Shown here one piece after another: positions 7,498 to 13,868 of a stretch of 36,803 nucleotides of DNA (its first letter is position 1; every line of letters starts with the position of its first letter). A program made the translations under genes and the position numbers. The notes under the pieces are model-generated. The model saw nothing but the letters and a program-made list of their open reading frames with translations, made no database searches and was not told where the DNA came from. The DNA is from Bacteroidota bacterium. Its GTDB lineage: Bacteria > Bacteroidota > Bacteroidia > 2-12-FULL-35-15. The DNA is taken from the NCBI GenBank assembly GCA_947476185.1, contig CANJPX010000031.1, forward strand, positions 1-36,803, written 5' to 3'.

Positions 7498-7509
7498 GGA
7501 CAAATGTCC
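7498..7509 (+). promoter_or_regulatory. Candidate Crp/Fnr operator palindrome
   Basis: GGACAAATGTCC has arms GGACA and TGTCC around a two-base centre. It begins right after the regulator's stop codon and ends two bases before a -33-like TTTG. Crp-family dimers bind such short inverted repeats. The two-base loop makes a terminator hairpin unlikely. Assignment to the neighbouring regulator is inference. Confidence 0.5.
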
Positions 7510-7511
7510 TT

Positions 7512-7540
7512 TTTGTATTCATCCCGCTAAACCATCTTTG
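7512..7540 (+). promoter_or_regulatory. Candidate promoter of methyltransferase gene
   Basis: TTTG at 7512-7515 and CATCTTTG at 7533-7540 (one mismatch to TAnnTTTG) are separated by 17 bases, in the range of Bacteroidota vegetative promoters. The ATG at 7557 lies about 16 bases downstream. The palindrome at 7498-7509 overlaps the upstream edge, so a bound regulator could control this promoter. Confidence 0.5.
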
Positions 7541-7556
7541 CATAAAATTTATTAAC

Positions 7557-8357
7557 ATGCAAAGACAAGGTATTCACAAGCCAACTATTGAAGATGCAAT
7601 AGAAATCGGAGGGATTGAAATTCTACATCCTGGAGGGTATCAATTAACCCAAAGAACTGCAGAAATCACTAATATGAAAAAAGGACACCATGTGCTTGAT
7701 GTGTCAAGTGGAAGAGGTACGCAAAGTATTTTTTATGCAGAAAAATATGGTGTAAGTGTTACAGGAATTGACATTTCGGAAGATATGATATCAACTGCCC
7801 GACAGAGAGCATCTGAAAAAGGACTGTCAGAAACTGTAAAATTTGTATTAGGCGATTCTCAAAAGTTGCCATTTGAAGACAATACTTTTGACATCGTAAT
7901 CAACGAATGTGCTGTTGGGATTCCAGACGATTCTCAAAAGGTATTAAACGAAATGATACGGGTGGTTAAAAAAGGTGGTGCAATTGCAATACATGAATCT
8001 ACTTGGAGAAAACCGCTTACAGAAGCCCAAAAAGTTGAACTTTCTGAAAGATACGGAACAACACCATTAGAGTTCATTGAATGGAAAAATATGCTTATTA
8101 GCGCAGGAGCAAAAAACATTGAATCAGAATTTGATGAATGGAGCAAACCAGAAATGTTTTGGGATATCAGACAAAACAGAAAAGTTACCCATTATCGAAA
8201 TGTTATGACTCCAAAAGAAAAAGCAATTACTGTATATAGAATCTTTAAAAAACATGGAATAAAAGGAGTAGTAAAAGTATTTCAGAATGAAAGAAAGTTT
8301 TTCAAAGCGGTAATCGAAGGTGAAATTGGTTATGCCTTATTTCAAGCCGTAAAATAG
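7557..8357 (+). CDS. UbiE-like class I SAM methyltransferase
   Basis: The protein has 266 residues. GGIEILHPGGYQLTQRTAEI precedes motif I HHVLDVSSGRGTQSIFYA (residues 44-61). An acidic GIDISEDMISTAR follows, then LGDSQKLPFEDNTFDIVINECAVGIPDD and VVKKGGAIAIHES, the complete UbiE/Methyltransf_11 set. The C-terminal 60 residues (KEKAITVYRIFKKHGIKGVVKVFQNERKFF) form an extra helical tail. The substrate is unknown: a small molecule, quinone-like compound or metalloid would all fit. Its promoter carries a candidate operator for the Crp/Fnr regulator upstream, so the pair looks like a regulator-target module carried as one cassette. Confidence 0.85.
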   Translation: MQRQGIHKPTIEDAIEIGGIEILHPGGYQLTQRTAEITNMKKGHHVLDVSSGRGTQSIFYAEKYGVSVTGIDISEDMISTARQRASEKGLSETVKFVLGDSQKLPFEDNTFDIVINECAVGIPDDSQKVLNEMIRVVKKGGAIAIHESTWRKPLTEAQKVELSERYGTTPLEFIEWKNMLISAGAKNIESEFDEWSKPEMFWDIRQNRKVTHYRNVMTPKEKAITVYRIFKKHGIKGVVKVFQNERKFFKAVIEGEIGYALFQAVK

Positions 8358-8363
8358 AAGCTG

Positions 8364-8527
8364 TCGATAACAGAACTGTTTAGTATATTGCAATTGTATA
8401 TTTTCGGTGGAATAAGTTTATATTTAAAATGCTGTATTAAAATTCAATACTTTTGAAAAAGTTTATAGAGCAATATAGTTTTTATATGTAAAGCTCTATC
8501 GAGCAGCAAAACATAGAAACGTTTGAA
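8364..8527 (+). other. attC-like spacer H (degenerate)
   Basis: The left core is TCGATAACAGAACTG (8364-8378) and the right end is CGAGCAGCAAAACATAG, then AAACGTTTGAA (to 8527). Inside are two near -7 boxes, TATATTTT (near 8397) and TATATTTA (near 8419), each one base from TAnnTTTG. The arms are less complementary than in A-G. Confidence 0.4.
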
Positions 8528-8551
8528 TAAAAATAATTGACCTTGTTTAAA

Positions 8552-9013
8552 ATGATAAGTAACGAAGTAAAAATATGTATTGACAAAAGTGTTTTGTGTT
8601 GGTTGGCGACCTCAAACAGACAAAATGAACCGAATGTTTCACCAAAAGAAATTTTCACATATAAAGACGACAAAACCTTGTTAATTGCAAATGTTGCCTC
8701 ACCAAACAGTATTGACAATATAAAAGAAAACCCAAATGTTTGCGTAAGTTTTGTGGATGTATTTGTGCAAAAAGGGTATAAACTAAAAGGGACTGCAATA
8801 TTAATCGACAAAGAAGACAACGATTTTAAAGAGAAAGTTAAACCGTTGACTAACTTATTTACAGATAAGTTTCCAATTAAGTCTGTAATTGAAATAAAAG
8901 TTACAAAAGTTGACACAATCCAAGCTCCGAGTTATTTTTTATATCCTGAGAGGACGGAGCCATTTCAAATAGAAAGTGCAATGAAAACATATAAAGTAAA
9001 ACCGATTGACTAA
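8552..9013 (+). CDS. Pyridoxamine 5'-phosphate oxidase-like FMN-binding protein
   Basis: The protein has 153 residues from ATG 8552 (an in-frame TTG at 8537 is less likely). The split-barrel pattern of the PNPOx-like family is visible: CIDKSVLCWLATSNRQNEPNVSPKEIF (first strands with the conserved NxSP), DDKTLLIANVASPNSIDNIKENPNVCVSFV (FMN-loop region), then GYKLKGTAILI. The family binds flavin, F420 or haem in a dimer interface; short members like this are mostly uncharacterised oxidoreductases. It is a single-gene cassette between spacers H and I. Family call fairly sure, reaction unknown. Confidence 0.8.
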   Translation: MISNEVKICIDKSVLCWLATSNRQNEPNVSPKEIFTYKDDKTLLIANVASPNSIDNIKENPNVCVSFVDVFVQKGYKLKGTAILIDKEDNDFKEKVKPLTNLFTDKFPIKSVIEIKVTKVDTIQAPSYFLYPERTEPFQIESAMKTYKVKPID

Positions 9014-9021
9014 AAAACGAA

Positions 9022-9207
9022 CAGCTAACAGAGGCTAAAAAATATACGGGTTTACTGCATTTACAAATACAATTTTCAAAGGTGCGCTTTGCAAAAATTG
9101 TTTTTGTATTTGCTATTTAGTTCAGTACATTTAATAAAGTTTTTCGGTGAAGACATTTTTGTGCAAGTGGTCCAGCATTTTTCTAGCTGCAATGCGACAG
9201 TTGCAAT
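9022..9207 (+). other. attC-like spacer I (degenerate, last clear one)
   Basis: The left core is CAGCTAACAGAGGC (9022-9035) and the right end is TAGCTGCAATGCGACAGTTGC. TTGCAAAAATTG and AATACAATTTTC stretches give partial self-complementarity. The spacer encloses the first copy of a roughly 40-base motif that recurs at 11019 and 15765. Open frames across this region on either strand look like chance. Confidence 0.4.
9106..9147 (+). repeat. Dispersed motif, copy 1
   Basis: The motif runs GTATTTGCTATTTAGTTC, then AGTACATTTAATAAAG, then TTTTTCGG. It differs from copy 2 at three positions over 40 bases. TACATTTA is one base from a -7 box, so the motif could be a promoter carried by cassette spacers. 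See copies at 11019 and 15765. Confidence 0.65.
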
Positions 9208-9233
9208 AAAAAATAAAATTAAAGAAATGGAAG

Positions 9234-9264
9234 AAAAAAACCTCGAAAGAATTTTCTCCGAGGT
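9234..9264 (-). terminator. Rho-independent terminator of the antisense secreted-peptide gene
   Basis: Read on the minus strand, ACCTCG and CGAGGT form a six-pair stem around a 13-base loop, followed by a run of seven T. It lies 68 bases beyond the stop codon of the minus-strand gene at 9332-9610. The plus-strand side has only a short T run, so it mainly serves the minus strand. Confidence 0.65.
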
Positions 9265-9331
9265 CAATTTTTAATGTAATTTTATAACCTAATCCGTGTC
9301 AACTTTTTTCAGGACTAGACAAATTAAATAT

Positions 9332-9610
9332 TTATTCTACGGTAATGCAACCATCTTTTATACTGATTTTCGCACTGTTTTTTACTTTTATCCAACCGCA
9401 GGAAGTGTTAATTTCAACTTCATCTGCACTTGTTTGAATAGATGTGTCACCTGTTGTAGAAGAATTGAATTCCACAGATTGAGTAGATCCTTGGGATTTA
9501 ACTTCCATTTTGTAATTTTTCGAATCCTTATTGTAATAATGAATTGTAAATGCACTTGCAAAAGATGTAATTAACAAAAATGCAGCTGAGAATAATGTTT
9601 TAAATTTCAT
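9332..9610 (-). CDS. Small secreted hypothetical protein, antisense to neighbours
   Basis: The protein has 92 residues. A signal peptide (MKFKTLFSAAFLLITSFASA) precedes a 72-residue mature domain rich in Ser, Thr and Lys with beta-strand periodicity (YKMEVKSQGSTQSVEF, then TSCGWIKVKNSAKISI) and a double Cys (C-G-W and D-G-C), perhaps a disulfide. No family is recognised. It is the only minus-strand gene in the first 22 kb and has its own -7 box upstream and terminator downstream. Real gene likely; the function is unknown. Confidence 0.6.
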   Translation of the reverse strand: MKFKTLFSAAFLLITSFASAFTIHYYNKDSKNYKMEVKSQGSTQSVEFNSSTTGDTSIQTSADEVEINTSCGWIKVKNSAKISIKDGCITVE

Positions 9611-9638
9611 GTGTTTATGTTTTAGGTTATTAGTATAC

Positions 9639-9646
9639 CAAATCTA
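9639..9646 (-). promoter_or_regulatory. -7 box for the antisense gene
   Basis: The minus strand reads TAGATTTG, an exact TAnnTTTG match, with TTTG 16 bases upstream (plus CAAA at 9663-9666). It lies about 30 bases before the ATG at 9610. Confidence 0.5.
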
Positions 9647-9769
9647 CATATTATATTTAATTCAAACAATGACTAATTTATATTGTTTTTTACAAGCAAT
9701 ATTTGTTTAAGCAGTATATTTGAGATTGAAAAATAAAGGTCGGATATTTATTCTTAATAAAGGGGATAT

Positions 9770-10351
9770 TTGGATGAGGAAAGTACAAATCTGTTTAATA
9801 AAACAAATAACGTGACACATATTGGAAAAATCGAAATACATAAGGTGTCACTAACCGATTTAGAAAAATTACAACACATTGGTCGACAAACTTTTCTTGA
9901 AACATTTGCAGACAGCAATACTGCTGAAGATTTGCAAAAATACTTAACGTATAGTTTCAGTGCAGGTAAACTTACCGACGAATTAGTCAATCCAGATTCT
10001 CAATTTTATTTTGCAACAGTTAGCAACAGAATTGTTGGGTATTTGAAAATTAACTTTGGTCAATCTCAGACAGAATTAAAAGACAAACATTCACTCGAAA
10101 TAGAAAGGATTTATGTGTTAAAAGAATTTCAAGGTAAAAAAATTGGACAGTTGCTTTATGATCAAGCTTTTCAAATTGCACAACAAAAAAAATCTAACTT
10201 TTTATGGTTGGGTGTTTGGGAAAAAAATACAAGAGCAATTGATTTCTATAAAAAAAATGGGTTTGTAGAATTTGATAAGCATGTTTTTAAATTAGGTGAA
10301 GACCAACAAACTGATAGTATGATGAAACTTGTGCTTAATGACATGACATAG
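9770..10351 (+). CDS. GNAT-family N-acetyltransferase
   Basis: Acetyl-CoA-dependent acyl transfer to an unknown amine is expected. The protein shows the GNAT core: FYFATVSNRIVGYLKIN (strands 2-4), then SLEIERIYVLKEFQGKKIGQLLYDQA, where QGKKIG is the acetyl-CoA-binding Q/RxxGxG/A motif. FLWLGVWEKNTRAIDFYKKNGFVEF is the classic motif B. No ATG opens the frame; the longest start is TTG 9770 (193 residues), and GTG 9812, just before IGKIEIHKVSLTDLEKL, is an equally good choice. The start is therefore uncertain. It is flanked by accessory genes on both sides with no clear spacer. Confidence 0.85.
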   Translation: MDEESTNLFNKTNNVTHIGKIEIHKVSLTDLEKLQHIGRQTFLETFADSNTAEDLQKYLTYSFSAGKLTDELVNPDSQFYFATVSNRIVGYLKINFGQSQTELKDKHSLEIERIYVLKEFQGKKIGQLLYDQAFQIAQQKKSNFLWLGVWEKNTRAIDFYKKNGFVEFDKHVFKLGEDQQTDSMMKLVLNDMT

Positions 10352-10466
10352 GAATATCATCTAAGTGCGATTGAGTCCTAACAATTGAATATACTTTGGT
10401 GAATTTGAAAATGTAACTTTCGAGGGTATAATAAGTCTCATTCACAAAATTTTAATCAGGATTGCT

Positions 10467-10994
10467 ATGAAAAAAATAGTATTAATAGTTTTAGCATTTA
10501 CGATGACATTTGCTCTTGGATTCGCTTTTAAGTCAATTACAACGAAAAATGGTAACGCGGTACAATCAATAAAAAAGGTAACAGGCATTGGCGGTATTTT
10601 TTTTAAGTGTAGAGACCCTAAAAAAATCAGAGAGTGGTATGCTACAAATCTTGGTTTGATTACGAGTGAGTATGGGGCTGTTTTTGAATGGAGGCAAGGA
10701 GCTGACACTACCAAAAAAGGGTTTACTCAATGGAGTCCATTTACTGAAAAAACAAAATATTTTGAGCCCTCGACAAAGGACTTTATGATAAATTATAGAG
10801 TTGAAAACATAGATGCTCTTGTTGCGGACTTGAAAAAGAATAACGTAATGATTTTAGATACAATAGAAACATACGACTATGGTAAATTTGTTCATATCCT
10901 TGATGTAGAAGGAAATAAACTGGAACTATGGGAACCCAATGACATTGCTTATGAAAAATTAGGAAAAGACATTGGTAGTAGGACTACTAAATAA
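10467..10994 (+). CDS. Membrane-anchored or secreted VOC/glyoxalase-like protein
   Basis: The protein has 175 residues. Residues 1-22 are a hydrophobic leader (MKKIVLIVLAFTMTFALGFA), an anchor or signal peptide. The VOC fold follows: TGIGGIFFKCRDPKKIREWYATNLGL, then NYRVENIDALVADLKKNNV and FVHILDVEGNKLELWEPND, whose Glu is the usual metal ligand of the second half-fold. The N-terminal metal-ligand position is not clearly His here. Bleomycin-resistance and glyoxalase relatives are cytosolic, so the exported form is unusual, though common in Bacteroidota. The substrate is unknown. Copy 2 of the dispersed motif follows at 11019. Confidence 0.8.
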   Translation: MKKIVLIVLAFTMTFALGFAFKSITTKNGNAVQSIKKVTGIGGIFFKCRDPKKIREWYATNLGLITSEYGAVFEWRQGADTTKKGFTQWSPFTEKTKYFEPSTKDFMINYRVENIDALVADLKKNNVMILDTIETYDYGKFVHILDVEGNKLELWEPNDIAYEKLGKDIGSRTTK

Positions 10995-11018
10995 TCAGTT
11001 GACAGAAGGAATGTGTAG

Positions 11019-11058
11019 GCATTTGCAATTTAGTTCAGTATATTTAATAAAGTTTTTC
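11019..11058 (+). repeat. Dispersed motif, copy 2
   Basis: The motif runs GCATTTGCAATTTAGTTC, then AGTATATTTAATAAAG, then TTTTTC. TATATTTA is one base from TAnnTTTG. It sits in the 173-base gap before the broken cation-efflux gene; no convincing left or right attC-like end remains there apart from GTGCTGCGAAAT near 11097. Confidence 0.65.
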
Positions 11059-11167
11059 TAATAAGACAGTTTGAGAAATTGATATAACACCGCATTGTGC
11101 TGCGAAATATTTTCACTAATTCGGTGAACGTGAATGCGAACTTTAATAGGGGACTTTAACAAAACAA

Positions 11168-11878
11168 ATGAGCGAAAAAAAAATTACGAATATGGAATAC
11201 GATCATGATCACGACCACGAACATCATCACGACCACCAACACAATCATGACCATAGTGAACTTCACGAAAGCAAAACGCGATGGGTTGTTATCCTGACAA
11301 TCGGAACAATGTTTTTAGAAATTGTTTTCGGTTATTATTCCAATTCAATGGCATTGACGGCTGAAGGTTGGCATATGTCAACTCACGTTTTTGCTATCGG
11401 TCTTACTTGGCTTGCTTATTTCTTTTCTCGGACGTATGCAACACATTAAAAAATTTCATTTAAGAAACACAAACTACTTGCGCTGTCTGGTTTTACAAGT
11501 GCTATTGTGCTTCAGATTATTGCAGTACTTATGATTATTGAATCTACACAAAGATTAATACACCCACTTCCAATTAAATTTACGGAAGCAATTTATGTGG
11601 CAGTTATCGGACTTGTTGTAAATGGTATTAGTGCGAAACTACTTCATCACGACCACGAACACAGTGACCATAATATTCGTGCTGCCTATTTGCATGTTAT
11701 AGCAGATCTTCTAACAAGTTTAGCTGCCATCATTGCATTGTCTGCAGGTATGTATTTTAATATTTATTGGCTTGATGCAGTTAGTGGAATAATTGCTTCA
11801 ATAGTAATAACAAGCTGGGCTGTACAACTCATAAGGAATTCGGGCGCTGAACTGATTGACTTTAAACGCGCGAATTGA
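11168..11878 (+). pseudogene. DmeF-like cation diffusion facilitator, disrupted
   Basis: Two halves of one cation-efflux protein lie in the same frame, separated by TAA at 11447-11449. The first 93 codons carry a His/Asp-rich metal-binding N-terminus, transmembrane segments 1-2 and the AEGWHMSTH motif (family: ADxxHxxxD/H). After the stop the frame continues KISFKKHKLLALSGFTSAIV and through RLIHPLPI, a second His-rich loop (LLHHDHEHSDHN) and AAYLHVIADLLTS, the second metal-site helix. The frame ends at 11878 after GAELIDFKRAN, roughly where the cytosolic C-terminal domain of about 80 residues should begin. Intact homologues export Co, Ni or Zn by proton exchange. A single nonsense change plus C-terminal loss makes it very likely non-functional, unless the stop is read through. 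Confidence 0.85.
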
Positions 11879-11912
11879 AAAACGAATGATTGGTCACTCG
11901 AACATAAATCTT

Positions 11913-12443
11913 ATGAGGAAAATAAATATTTGCAAAAAACATCTATTAGCTATATTAATATTTATGACTACAATTACTAGTAATGCACAAACACTACAAA
12001 CCGTTCGGAACGTTGACTTGAATAAATATGTTGGTAAGTGGTTCGAAATTGCATCCTATCCTCAACGTTTTCAAAAGGGTTGTCATTGCACAACTGCTGA
12101 ATATACTTTAAGTAAAAAGGGGTATGTAATTGTTGAGAACAAATGTAACAGGGATAGTGTCAATGGAAAACAATCTTACATCAAGGGTAAAGCATTTGTT
12201 GTTAAGAATACAGGTAATGCAAAACTCAAAGTCCAATTCTTTTGGCCTTTCACTGGAAAATATTGGATAATTGATTTGGCGGATGATTATAGTTATGCTG
12301 TTGTTAGTCATCCTAACAAAAAATATTTATGGATATTGTCAAGAACTCCAAAGATGGATGATGTTATCTATCAGCAGATCATACTACGTTTGAAAGAAAA
12401 GGGTTTTGATTTGGCAAAGCTGCAAATTACCCAACAGTTTTGA
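11913..12443 (+). CDS. Bacterial lipocalin (Blc-like)
   Basis: The protein has 176 residues from ATG 11913; an earlier ATG at 11856 lies inside the broken efflux gene and lacks a signal peptide. MRKINICKKHLLAILIFMTT and a following TSNAQ cleavage region form the signal peptide; there is no lipobox Cys, unlike E. coli Blc. The lipocalin GxW motif is LNKYVGKWFEIASYPQRFQ, and the second signature is DDYSYAVVSHPNKKYLWILSR, with the TDY-like strand and the Arg. The family binds lipids or other hydrophobic ligands in the periplasm. The TIGR01777 gene starts 53 bases downstream and may be co-transcribed. Confidence 0.9.
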   Translation: MRKINICKKHLLAILIFMTTITSNAQTLQTVRNVDLNKYVGKWFEIASYPQRFQKGCHCTTAEYTLSKKGYVIVENKCNRDSVNGKQSYIKGKAFVVKNTGNAKLKVQFFWPFTGKYWIIDLADDYSYAVVSHPNKKYLWILSRTPKMDDVIYQQIILRLKEKGFDLAKLQITQQF

Positions 12444-12496
12444 GGATAATAATAATTGCATACGAAACGAGGGCAGAAAATAATTGAAGCAAAAAA

Positions 12497-13414
12497 ATGG
12501 CTGTAGTATTAATAACGGGTGGTAAAGGAATTGTTGGTAAACATCTTTCTAACAAATTAAAAGAAAAAGGATTTACTGTTGCTATTGTTAGCAGAAAAAG
12601 TCTTAAAGGTAATGAAATACGAACCTATGCTTGGGACATCGATAATAATGAAATTGAGAAAGATGCGATTGAAACAGCTGACTACATCATTCATCTTGCA
12701 GGAGCAAATATTGGCGACAAAAGGTGGACAGCTAAAAGGAGAAAACTTATTTTAGATAGTCGTGTTAAAAGTGGGCAGTTGCTTTTTGATAAAATTAAAG
12801 AAAATAAAAATAATCTTAAAGCTTTTATATCAGCTTCTGCTATTGGATATTACGGGACAATTACTACAGACAAAATTTTTTCTGAGGAAGATTTACCCGC
12901 GAATGATTTTCTCGGTGAGACTTGTCGGCAGTGGGAGCAAGCAGCCGACAATTTTGAAAAATTAGGAATAAGAACTGTAAAGATAAGGACTGGTATTGTA
13001 TTAACAGAAGAAGGTGGTGCATTGGCAAAAATGATTACTCCCGTTAAATTAGGAATTGGCTCCGCAATTGGCAGCGGGAGACAATTCATGCCTTGGATAC
13101 ACATTGACGATTTATGTGCTATTTATATAAAAGCGATTGAGGATATACACATGAATGGAACTTATAATGCAGTATCCCCCAACCGTATTACAAACATTGA
13201 ATTTACTAAGACTTTAGCTCGTGTTCTTAAAAAACCTCTTTGGTTTCCTAAGGTTCCTGCATTGCTTTTGAAATTTATTTTTGGTAAAATGTCTGAAATT
13301 ATTTTAAAAGGAAGTAGCGTTTCACCCGAAAAAATTATTAAAGCAGGATATCAATTTGAGTTTTCAAATCTTGAAGAAACTTTAGTAGATTTATTAATTA
13401 TAAAAAGTAAATGA
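12497..13414 (+). CDS. TIGR01777-family NAD(P)-dependent epimerase
   Basis: The protein has 305 residues, the normal family length. The Rossmann motif is VLITGGKGIVGKHLSNKL (residues 4-21); HLAGANIGDKRWTAKRRK is the highly conserved family block; FISASAIGYYG is near residue 115. The C-terminal DUF1731 region is seen in KPLWFPKVPALLLKFIFGKMSEIILKGSSVSPEK. Homologues (YfcH, cell-division inhibitor SULA-like) are oxidoreductases of the extended SDR type with undefined substrates. It closely follows the lipocalin gene with no terminator between. Family call nearly certain; the biological role is not known. Confidence 0.93.
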   Translation: MAVVLITGGKGIVGKHLSNKLKEKGFTVAIVSRKSLKGNEIRTYAWDIDNNEIEKDAIETADYIIHLAGANIGDKRWTAKRRKLILDSRVKSGQLLFDKIKENKNNLKAFISASAIGYYGTITTDKIFSEEDLPANDFLGETCRQWEQAADNFEKLGIRTVKIRTGIVLTEEGGALAKMITPVKLGIGSAIGSGRQFMPWIHIDDLCAIYIKAIEDIHMNGTYNAVSPNRITNIEFTKTLARVLKKPLWFPKVPALLLKFIFGKMSEIILKGSSVSPEKIIKAGYQFEFSNLEETLVDLLIIKSK

Positions 13415-13581
13415 AAATAGTGTTATTACTTCATTTCGCTATTTGTTGGCTTTTTTGTATTTCGCTTCGTAACATAATTTGAATTAACTTTGATATATGG
13501 CTTCGCAATTAAGAAAAGAATAAAGAATTCTAAAAAGCGGAATGCCTATGAAACGATATTAAATCCATAAAATACTGTAAC

Positions 13582-13791
13582 GTGAATTTCTTCAAAATCA
13601 AAACCAGCTGGTCAAACGCAGAATTAATTCCATTAAAAGTAAGTATCGCTACCGCGTATATTCTGATTGGCGCGTATTTTCACGATTTTTTCAGAATACA
13701 TTATATACCTGTAATTGTTGTGTTTATTGTTACGGTGGTGTGGTCGCTTTATTTGTGGTTTACTAAAATGAAAGACGCGAATAAGGAATAA
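13582..13791 (+). CDS. Small two-helix membrane protein
   Basis: The protein has 69 residues starting at GTG 13582. Two hydrophobic segments are seen, roughly residues 18-34 (PLKVSIATAYILIGAYF) and 42-60 (IPVIVVFIVTVVWSLYLWF), with a Lys-rich C-terminal tail (TKMKDANKE). A perfect -7 box, TAACTTTG, lies at 13485-13492. No function can be assigned. The amphipathic N-terminus (FFKIKTSWSNAELI) and the clean ending suggest a real gene. Confidence 0.6.
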   Translation: MNFFKIKTSWSNAELIPLKVSIATAYILIGAYFHDFFRIHYIPVIVVFIVTVVWSLYLWFTKMKDANKE

Positions 13792-13837
13792 ATATTCTCG
13801 AGTTCACAACTATAAATGCCATCTGCTTCTAGCTCAA

Positions 13838-13845
13838 TAAATTTG
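13838..13845 (+). promoter_or_regulatory. -7 box of sialidase gene
   Basis: TAAATTTG, an exact TAnnTTTG match, lies 23 bases before the sialidase ATG. No clear -33 TTTG lies at the right distance, so this is tentative. Confidence 0.4.
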
Positions 13846-13868
13846 TAGCAAATGAAATTTCAACCACG

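Noticed and set aside
7498..7515. GGACAAATGTCC plus T run as a terminator
   Set aside because: The loop would be only two bases, and it abuts a promoter; an operator is more likely.
8482..8916. Minus-strand open frame over the PNPOx-like gene
   Set aside because: It is a shadow of a convincing plus-strand family member; the translated product is Ser/Leu-rich with no motif.
9076..9274. Open frames on both strands in spacer I
   Set aside because: They cover a structured spacer, a repeat copy and a terminator, and neither has coding-like composition.
9296..9574. Plus-strand open frame opposite the small secreted gene
   Set aside because: Cys/Phe-rich, no start context; the minus-strand frame has a signal peptide, promoter and terminator.
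11168..11878. Frameshift in the efflux gene
   Set aside because: Positions 11168 and 11507 are in the same frame; the break is a stop codon, not a shift.
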